DNA of 64,000 nt from Bradyrhizobium ontarionense (GTDB taxonomy: Bacteria > Pseudomonadota > Alphaproteobacteria > Rhizobiales > Xanthobacteraceae). Of the stretch, positions 10,077 to 17,300 are shown in pieces. The stretch spans positions 3,720,001 through 3,784,000 of the forward strand of contig NZ_CP088156.1 in the NCBI RefSeq assembly GCF_021088345.1. Reading direction: 5' to 3'. A program made the position numbers and the translations under genes. Every line of letters starts with the position of its first letter. Position 1 is the first letter of the stretch. The notes beneath the pieces were generated by a model, which did no database searches, had not been told where the DNA came from, and saw only the letters and a list, made by a program, of their open reading frames with translations.

Positions 10077-10343
10077 TCATTCTTTGGCACGCGGAGGCTC
10101 CGCTCCCTTCGGGCTCGCCCGCCGGCGGGACATCCGTTTGTCCGAAAAGAGTGCCGTCCCCACCTCGCGCCGCACAACCCTGACCACCAGATTGGACCGA
10201 TCGCCCTCAGGGCCTGGAATGATTGCTATCTCGGCTCCCGCTGCCTGGCAGTCCCCTCGTACCCGGTCGACAAATGCCTCGTCTGGCGTGTCGACGACGC
10301 TGGGAAAGGTGACCAGCCTCGCGAGAATTTCTTGAGCATTCAT
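10077..10343 (-). pseudogene. N-terminal remnant of acetylornithine deacetylase (argE/M20 peptidase)
   Basis: An 88-codon frame starting MNAQEILARLVTFPSVV and running through AAGAEIAIIPGPEGDRSNLVV, which matches the first roughly 55 residues of ArgE-type M20 amidohydrolases. It then diverges into a basic, non-homologous tail (RMSRRRASPKGAEPP) and stops. A full enzyme has about 380 residues including the metal-binding SGHMDVVP segment; none of that is present before the next gene 50 nt away. It is read as a deletion remnant. The long upstream extension of the frame (to 10937) is antisense to the GNAT gene and is not coding. Confidence 0.75.
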
Positions 10344-10586
10344 TCCGGCCCACTCTGCCTGCGCAATTGCCGAACATCGAGAGGGTAGCTGCAACCAGGA
10401 GCTTTCCCTGCCGAATCGCGTTGCAGTACGGGCTGAAGATTTCGAAAACGCGCCCCAAACAGGCAAAAACTGCTGGGCTTTTGTGCGATACTGCAGCGAC
10501 CACGTCTGCTGCCGAATTGCGGCGGAGGACAAAGGGCTCGATGTGCCGAAAAGCGTGGCATCGGGCGAAGGAACGGATGAGCTCAA

Positions 10587-11465
10587 ATGGGACGAACGGT
10601 ACGCGTGAAGTCCTTTGAACTGGCTGCAAGGGACATCAACGAAGTCGACGTGAAGCTGCTCCACGCTCTCTCGATCGCGGTTGGCTGGCCGCATCGGCCC
10701 AAGGATTGGGATTTCCTGCGCCGCGCAGGTCAAGGCATCGTCGCTGTTGATGGCATCGGGCGCGTTTTCGGAAGCGCGATGTGGTTCCCGCACGGACGCG
10801 GATTTGCGACCGTCGGCCTGGTGATCACATCGCCGCGCACCCAGGCCCAGGGGACTGGCCGCTGGCTCATGCAGCAGGTGTTTGAGCGCTGCGGCGATCG
10901 GAATTTGACCCTGAACTCGACCGACGCCGCCTATCATCTTTACCTTTCGCTGGGCTTTACGAAGGAAGCGGTCGTGTATCTGTGGCAGGGCGAGGTCTTA
11001 TCGTCCCTCCCCGCGCTCCCAGTTCTGGACGGCGAATTGAGGTCGCTGTCAGCCGAGCATGTTGAAGACATCGCAGCGCTGGATGAGCGCGCGTTCGGAA
11101 CAAGCCGACACAAGCTGCTTGCCTTGCTGTCAGAGCGCGCCTCGATCTACGTTCTGAGCCGCGGCGGCGAGATCGTCGGTTACTCCATGAGCCGCGAATT
11201 CGGGCGCGGTCATGTGATCGGTCCCGTCGTCGCCAGCAATGACCGTGACGCGATCCATCTCACCGCCGTGCATCTTAAGGAGCTCGCGGGACGGTTCGCA
11301 CGCATCGATACGCGAGAGCAGACGGGTCTCTTTGCCGACTTTCTTCAGCACAGCCGCCTCGCAATGAGTGACACCGTCACGACCATGTCCAAGGGACGGC
11401 GATTCCTGAACCGGAAGGAAAACGAGCCGTGGGTCTACGGATTGGCCGGTCACGCGTTGAGCTGA
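10587..11465 (+). CDS. GNAT family N-acetyltransferase, two-domain
   Basis: A 292-aa protein with an N-terminal GNAT fold (acetyl-CoA pyrophosphate loop TQAQGTGRWLMQQVF near residues 88-102) and a C-terminal second GNAT-like domain (residues about 150-290, with GEIVGYSMSREFGRGHVIGPV). This two-part arrangement is seen in acetyltransferases accompanying amine catabolism genes and argE-type deacetylases in rhizobia. It would acetylate an amine on a small molecule. Its position next to an argE remnant suggests the pair once worked on the same N-acetyl compound. The ATG at 10587 is the first in frame; no strong SD decides it, and GTG at 10605 is an alternative. Confidence 0.85.
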   Translation: MGRTVRVKSFELAARDINEVDVKLLHALSIAVGWPHRPKDWDFLRRAGQGIVAVDGIGRVFGSAMWFPHGRGFATVGLVITSPRTQAQGTGRWLMQQVFERCGDRNLTLNSTDAAYHLYLSLGFTKEAVVYLWQGEVLSSLPALPVLDGELRSLSAEHVEDIAALDERAFGTSRHKLLALLSERASIYVLSRGGEIVGYSMSREFGRGHVIGPVVASNDRDAIHLTAVHLKELAGRFARIDTREQTGLFADFLQHSRLAMSDTVTTMSKGRRFLNRKENEPWVYGLAGHALS

Positions 11466-11561
11466 AGCATCCATCTCGCCGCTTGCGTCACTGACCGGGC
11501 AGGCTGGACAGGTCTCGACAGCGCCATCCCCAGCCCGGAACTCACCTTCCTGAGCCCGGTT

Positions 11562-11951
11562 CTAGCCATCGACGGCCTCACTCAAGCTGAGACGCTCGAT
11601 TGCCTCCAGGTCGTGAATCGTGACAGACGTGTACTTTGTCGTCGCCATTCCATCCTGCTCCAGACTTTTAAGCAAGCGATTGATCGTTTGGCGGCCAACG
11701 CCGATCATCACGGCCAGATGCTCTTGGGACAAGCGAAGATCGATGACCAATCCCTTCTTGGTCCGTCGGCCGTGACGCTCTGCAAGCCGCCGCTGAGCGC
11801 CAGCGAAGCCATCGGCTCGCCGAACAATGGTGCCCGTTGAGCGCTTGGTCTTGGCATCTTCAAGCTTCGCTTCCAACTCGATCAGCTCGGCTTGTCGCAG
11901 TCTACGGAGATCATGGATGGTTAGCTTCGCATGCCGTTCGGTGGGCGTCAT
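11562..11951 (-). CDS. Crp/Fnr-type HTH protein lacking the cyclic-nucleotide domain
   Basis: A 129-aa protein whose last 70 residues form the Crp C-terminal winged helix: RRLAERHGRRTKKGLVIDLRLSQ, then recognition region GVGRQTINRLLKSLEQDG. A normal Crp/Fnr protein has about 230 residues with an N-terminal cNMP-binding barrel, which is absent here. The N-terminal 50 residues are basic and helical and start TIHDLRRL, oddly like this protein's own end TIHDLEAIERL. Either it is a stand-alone DNA-binding protein or a remnant of a rearranged Crp gene. Leftward orientation, isolated, downstream of the GNAT gene. Confidence 0.7.
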   Translation of the reverse strand: MTPTERHAKLTIHDLRRLRQAELIELEAKLEDAKTKRSTGTIVRRADGFAGAQRRLAERHGRRTKKGLVIDLRLSQEHLAVMIGVGRQTINRLLKSLEQDGMATTKYTSVTIHDLEAIERLSLSEAVDG

Positions 11952-12078
11952 AGCGATGCCCTCCAGGATCAGGCGGAGCCAGATAGACTACGCTTGCCGC
12001 TGCCGAGAGCCTCGACATTGCGCGACCTGCCCACGAGCTCGTTCGGACGCTGTTGCCTGATGGACTGTTGTGGGACGT

Positions 12079-12756
12079 TCATTTCGTACCAAAAATTTGA
12101 TTTCTGATGAAATCAACGGCCCCCGCGGACTTGGACGGATCAGGCGGCGGCGCATCGGCGCCAGACGGTTGCGCCGCCGATCGCGCGGTACGCGCGGCAA
12201 GATGCCCGGTCCGCCGATGGGCGTGCGCGAGGTTCTGCCCGTGTCGTTCGGAGGCATTGCTGACAGTGATCGTGATCTTTTTCGACAGCAGCGGCGGATC
12301 GAAGTTGAAGTGCATGCCGTCGCCTAGCACGAGCTGCAGCGTATGCTTCCCGGGAGGCAATTCGATCAGAGCCTCGGTCTCACCCGCACCGTAGTGCAGG
12401 TGCTTCCTGTCCTGCGGGATCGGTTCGCCCGGACTGATCGGTTCGTCGGCGTCGATCAGGAGATGATGATGACCACTGTTGCCAAAGCTGTCGCCGGCAT
12501 GCGTAACCCCCATATTGCGGAGGCCGAAGCGGCACCGAAATGCGCCCTTTACAGTGTCGCCGTCGGTCGGCGAGACGAAATAAAGGTAAGCGTCCTTGGG
12601 CGCCGTCCTCCCCTGTCCCAACGCAAGGCTCGGCAACAGCACCAGCGCGGCGGCCAATACGACAGGTCCCAACTTCGAGACCTGCGCGATACAAAGTCGT
12701 TCCCCGGACTCCAGATCGAATAGCGGCGCTGAAAGCGCAGATTTCCCACCACTCAT
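12079..12756 (-). CDS. DUF4399 domain protein, exported or membrane-anchored
   Basis: A 225-aa protein with a hydrophobic segment (VVLAAALVLLPSLALG, about residues 31-46) acting as signal peptide or anchor, then a DUF4399 domain: VSPTDGDTVKGAFRCRFGL, SGHHHLLIDAD, GAGETEALIELPPGKHTLQLVLGD. The domain is known from small periplasmic proteins of unknown function and is histidine-rich. The C-terminal 60 residues are Ala/Pro-rich and low complexity. The frame opens with TTG at 12786; the ATG at 12756 is preferred (GGAAAG just upstream). It follows the SUMF1-fold gene closely and is the last gene of the operon starting with the giant helicase-like gene. Confidence 0.82.
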   Translation of the reverse strand: MSGGKSALSAPLFDLESGERLCIAQVSKLGPVVLAAALVLLPSLALGQGRTAPKDAYLYFVSPTDGDTVKGAFRCRFGLRNMGVTHAGDSFGNSGHHHLLIDADEPISPGEPIPQDRKHLHYGAGETEALIELPPGKHTLQLVLGDGMHFNFDPPLLSKKITITVSNASERHGQNLAHAHRRTGHLAARTARSAAQPSGADAPPPDPSKSAGAVDFIRNQIFGTK

Positions 12757-12806
12757 AACTTTCCAACTTGCAAAAATGAACTTCAACTAGACTACTCTAA
12801 TTAGGC

Positions 12807-12818
12807 CACTCTAGAGTG
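12807..12818. repeat. Perfect 12-bp palindrome at operon junction
   Basis: CACTCTAGAGTG is its own reverse complement and overlaps the stop codon of the SUMF1-fold gene, about 50 nt before the preferred start of the DUF4399 gene. It could be an operator or a chance palindrome; no partner site was found. Confidence 0.4.
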
Positions 12819-14301
12819 AAAGAGCAACGCGGAATCCATGCGTCGGGTACCTGACGCGCGCATCATAGCGGTCGCGGCTGCCGCTGCGCACGTAACTCGC
12901 ATCATTCTTCCATGCCCCGGAGCGAATGACGTGGACAAAGCTTTGCTCGTCAGTCCACGCCGAGCCATCGGACGGCGCGCCCTGATAGTTCTTGTGCCAG
13001 ATGTCTGCGACCCACTGGTCGACGCAGCCGCCCATGTCGAACAAGCCAAAGGGATTGGCCTGGAAACTCCCGACCTTCATAAGTCGGACGGGCTCGCCGG
13101 TGTCGTTACATCCGTTGCAATTGGCCATACCGGGGCGCATCTGATCGCCCCACCAGAACTTCGCGGTCGCGCCACCGCGCGCGGCATATTCCCATTCGGC
13201 CTCGGTCGGAAGCCGAAACGGCTTGCCGACGACCCGCGAGAGCCACGCCAGATAGTCCCTGGTATCGTCGTAGCTGACATTCGTGACCGGGTTATCATCC
13301 GGACCGGTCGTGACGTCGGCGCATGCCTTGTCGGCCACGCACGCTTTCCACTCGCCAACGGTGACCGGGTATTTGCCGAGGGCAAACGGCTTGATCGTGA
13401 CCCGATGGACCGGAAGCTCGGAGCTTTCCGCGCCGCCCATCGCGAACGTTCCACCGGGTATCATCACGATGTCAGGCAGGTGAATCTTCGACTCTTCCGT
13501 CGGTCCCGGAGCCGCATTCGAACCTACCGCGGGCGGGTCGCCCGCTGCGGTCGCGGCGCCTGCCGGCGACACTTGACGTTCGGGCGCCTCGTTCTGCGCG
13601 GCCTCCGCTGAGCGCGACGGCGTCGCAGCGTCCGAGGACGCATCCTGCAACGCCACGGTGCGCGGTGGAATCTCGACACTTGCGAGCCTTGCGAATGCCT
13701 CGGACGTCTCGACCGCCGGCGGCTGCGCAGCCGGCAGCAGTGGCGGCGCCGCCGGCGGCTGTCGAGTCAGCACGAACCAGCCGCCAGCGGCGGCGAGCAC
13801 CAGTGCGACGAGGCCGGCCGCGGTTCGCGGCCGAACGAGCGGCTCGCGCTCCGCTAGCGCGGCTGCCGCACGAAGCCCGGAGGCCAGCCTGACGTGTCCA
13901 TGCGCCTGCCAGATCTCAGCCCGGCTGCGCGCCTCCTCCGGAGAGTAGTGAGCGGTCGACACACCGGGGATACTGCAGACGATCCGTGCAGCCTCGCCGC
14001 CGTCAGGAGCCGTCGTCTCGACCTTGGCGGCATCGCACCGGGCGTCGAGCGATTGCTGCAGGGGTCGGCACATCATCAACAGCAGCCCGCCGGCGCCCTT
14101 GCTTCGGCGCTCCTGGATCTCCGGGCACGCGATCTGCTCATCGACATCGTGGAAGCTGGGCGGACGCAGCGCGTTCAACGCCACCCGCACGATGCGGCCG
14201 CACCGCTCACAAGGCACGGAATGGGTGACGGTGACGACCGACGGCGCGTCCTCATCCGACGCCGGCGCCCGGGTTTGCCTCAGGACGTCGATCCCGGTCA
14301 T
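12811..14301 (-). CDS. Membrane-anchored SUMF1/FGE-sulfatase fold protein with N-terminal zinc-ribbon-like region
   Basis: A 496-aa protein in three parts. The cytoplasmic N-terminus has a CxxC (CERCGR) and more cysteines (ACPEI, MMCRPL, RCDAA, IVCSI). One transmembrane helix (GLVALVLAAAGGWFVLT, about residue 165) and a Pro/Ala-rich linker follow. The C-terminal 215 residues are an FGE-sulfatase domain (IPGGTFAMGG, RLPTEAEWEYAARGG, NPFGLFDMGGCVDQWVADIW, ending THGFRVALSL). The twin cysteines of true formylglycine-generating enzymes are missing from the RSGAWKNDASYVRSGSRDR stretch, so aldehyde formation on sulfatases is unlikely. The open frame reaches 14511 but overlaps the upstream gene; ATG at 14301, 35 nt after that gene's stop, is chosen. 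Likely a periplasmic binding or modifying partner of the upstream protein. Confidence 0.85.
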   Translation of the reverse strand: MTGIDVLRQTRAPASDEDAPSVVTVTHSVPCERCGRIVRVALNALRPPSFHDVDEQIACPEIQERRSKGAGGLLLMMCRPLQQSLDARCDAAKVETTAPDGGEAARIVCSIPGVSTAHYSPEEARSRAEIWQAHGHVRLASGLRAAAALAEREPLVRPRTAAGLVALVLAAAGGWFVLTRQPPAAPPLLPAAQPPAVETSEAFARLASVEIPPRTVALQDASSDAATPSRSAEAAQNEAPERQVSPAGAATAAGDPPAVGSNAAPGPTEESKIHLPDIVMIPGGTFAMGGAESSELPVHRVTIKPFALGKYPVTVGEWKACVADKACADVTTGPDDNPVTNVSYDDTRDYLAWLSRVVGKPFRLPTEAEWEYAARGGATAKFWWGDQMRPGMANCNGCNDTGEPVRLMKVGSFQANPFGLFDMGGCVDQWVADIWHKNYQGAPSDGSAWTDEQSFVHVIRSGAWKNDASYVRSGSRDRYDARVRYPTHGFRVALSL

Positions 14302-14335
14302 CGCAAGACAACCACCGGAGATCGGCCTCGCCGGT

Positions 14336-17300
14336 TCATTGTCCCCAGGCGGCAAACGCATCCTTGAATGCGCGCTCACCGTCCGCTCCCTTCTCGATCG
14401 CCAGAACCGCCCGGCTGCCGCCGCTATACACGATCGGAATGTCGATCCATTCCTTGCCCTTGAGTAGCAGAACGTTCCGCTTCGTGTCGACGTCACCGGC
14501 CGACAGTGCAATCATGAAAAACTCGGGCGTCACTTTCGCGGTCAGCGCCGACAATGGCGCGCCGCGTCCCGATTCCCTGGCCTTCATGCTCACGCCCTTC
14601 AAGCTATCGACACCGACGTGAGTCGGGTCGTCCGGCCAGTTGAACTTGACCTCCATGAGGTGGCTCGCCGGCATCTCGTTTTCGAGATTGGGGCGCAGCG
14701 ACAGCGTCGCCTTCATCCGCTTGTCGATCTCGACATCTCCTTTGATCGATGCAGGGACCGACCCGGCGGCAGGCTCGACGTGCCAGGTCACCGTCCCGAG
14801 ATAGCGCTTGCCGTGCGGATCTTGCGGATCCTCCTGATACAGCACGGCGTGCGACATGATCGCCTCAGCCGCGCCATCGCCGCCCGCCGCGCTCTTGCCG
14901 TTGGGCATCATTCGCTCCGCGGTGACCTTACGCGGCTCGGTGCCGGCTGCCAGCGCGGCAGCCGGCGAGGCTGCATTCCAGGACACCGGGAGTTGATTCA
15001 GGACCGCGTGCCAAGACGTCGTGATTCGATTGGCTGCCGGCTGCCAGTAGTAGATCGATGTAGCGACCATCATGACCGCGACGACTGCGGCGGCGGCCAT
15101 GACGCGGCGGCGAAGCGAGCGGCGCGGCCGCTTCGCGATGTCATCAAGCCGCGGACGCCAGGGCGCCGAGAGCGGCGAATGATCAATGCCGGCAGGGCGC
15201 CGCACCGGCTCGGATGCGGGTCGCGTCTCCGTCTTCCCGGGCCTCTCCGCCTCGTTTGCGACAACGGTCACCGTGGCCGCAGCCGGCGCGTCGTCCAACG
15301 GCGACAATGCCGAATCCGCGAGGCGATCGGCGCCGTGGTGCGTCTCGTTCCCCGCAGCCGTGACCGACACGGCGGGCTGCAACCACGCTGGCGGTGCAGG
15401 CGCGGCGGCCGATGCGGCGGCGGCCGGCTCGTCATGCGCGGCACCGCGCGCCGACCCGCGCGCCTCGTTGCTCGGCGTGCTGCCACCCGTCCGATTGCTC
15501 AGCCAGTCCGGCGCCGGGCCCTCCATCGAGATGGTCGGCTCGTCGCGTTGCCCCCGCGAAGCACGAGCGAACGACAGGCTTTCGGCCACTGTGGCGATCT
15601 CATCCTCCAGCGAATAGGCGGGACGCGGCGCGGATGACATCGATGGCAGGTGTCCTTCCGCGGAGCCCGCGAGCGCGGATGCAGCCGGATACGCGCCGCC
15701 GGACGGTGCCTGCGGCTCCGCGGATTGCGGCCACGACGCGGTGGACGGAAGCGCGACCGGATCAACCCGGCGGGCGTGCTCCCGAAGCCTGATCATCCGG
15801 TCTGGAAACAGCAGCTTGACGAGATCGCAGAGCGCCGCGCCCGGCAGCAGGAACTGGCGGATCGCGACCGGAACACTGCGCAGAACGGCGTGCTCGATGG
15901 CTTCGATGCTGCGATCGGCTTGCTCGACGATCTCCCCTGTCCGCCGATCGTCCTCGATGACGACGACCTTGCGCCCCCTGAGCATCGCAGTGAGTTCGCG
16001 CAGGTCGGATTGCGAGGCATCGTCGATGACGACGAGATCGAACGCGCCCAGCCGCGCCGGCAACTGCTCGGCGACACGCCATGCCGGCATGAGCTGGCAT
16101 GGGATCCCTTCATAGCAACTTTCAAGCGCCTCGCGCGCGACCTGACGCAGCCGGCACGCCGTGGGGCCGGAGCAGGTCGCGGCCATCTTTCGCAGCGTGA
16201 TCATGAACACGGTGAGCGCCTGCCTCACGTTGCTGCTCGTGTTCTGCGCGAAGCCCAGATGCATCCTTGCAACGACCACCTGCTCGAGCAGCTCGCGCAG
16301 TCTCATCTCCAGTGCAACACGCTGGTCGGACAGATCGCGCAAGCGCTGATGCTGACCGACACCGTCGGTCTGTCGCATCAGCACCGCCCAATTCCAGGCC
16401 ATGATCCAATCTGCAACGAGCACCGGATCGCCGCCCTCTTGATCCGCCGGCTCGCTTCGGATGCGCCGGGCGAACTCACCCGCCCCTGCTTCTGTCAACG
16501 TCCGGCAGACCTCGTCGAGCAGTTCGACATCCTGGCGCCGGTCGTGCAGCGCCTGCAGCCGGGAGCGAATGGCGATCCAGCGCTTCTCGATCTCGCGCGG
16601 GTCCACATCATCGCGGCCGATCTGCGAGAGCACGTCGGCCTCAACATCTGCTGCAAGCGCCCCGCAACCGCTAAACAGCTGGTTCAGCCGCGTGAGCTCC
16701 GAGCGCTGGTGGGCGAGGCGGCTGGCCGCATTCCTCACAGCAGCCGCAAGAGCGGTAAGTCTTCGGCCATCGCCGAGCAACTCGGCGACCTCGCCGTCCG
16801 GCATCGACAGCTTGGGGACGGTGGTCAGGACGTTGCGCTTGGCCAGCGCCGCCATTACGATCGCGACCTCAACGCATTTGATGATGCGCTCGTGACCGTG
16901 GAACGTGTGGGAGGATTCCGGCTCGGGCGTGGGCGCTCCGATTTCCGCCGCCAGCAATCGCCATCGGGCGTTGAGCGAATGCAGGTGACGCCGCCATGTG
17001 AGATAGTCGCGAACATGGCCCCAATCGGCCGCGGTCTTCGGCGCGAAGCCAGCCAGCGTGATCGCGTCCACGGTCTGCTTCAAGCCGCGTCCGGGCAGAG
17101 AGAACGTCGCGAAGGGCCTTTCTCCGACGGATAGCCGTTCGACGATCGTGAGCAGCTCCTGGTTGGCGAAGGCGTCCGCGGGCGTTTCCACCGGCCGGGC
17201 CAGGAAGCCAGCGCGCCGCGACAGCAGGGACGACGCATCCCGGGCAAAATCGACGAGCGCTGCGCCGTCGACGGAGGTCTCGTCGGCGTGGGCTCCGACC

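Noticed and set aside
12811..14301. Naming the SUMF1-fold protein a formylglycine-generating enzyme
   Set aside because: The two catalytic cysteines are absent from their usual segment and no sulfatase gene is nearby.
15650..17134. A 494-codon plus-strand frame inside the giant helicase-like gene
   Set aside because: Translation is unlike any protein family and has no SD. The minus-strand gene has a strong SD and continuous homologous segments.
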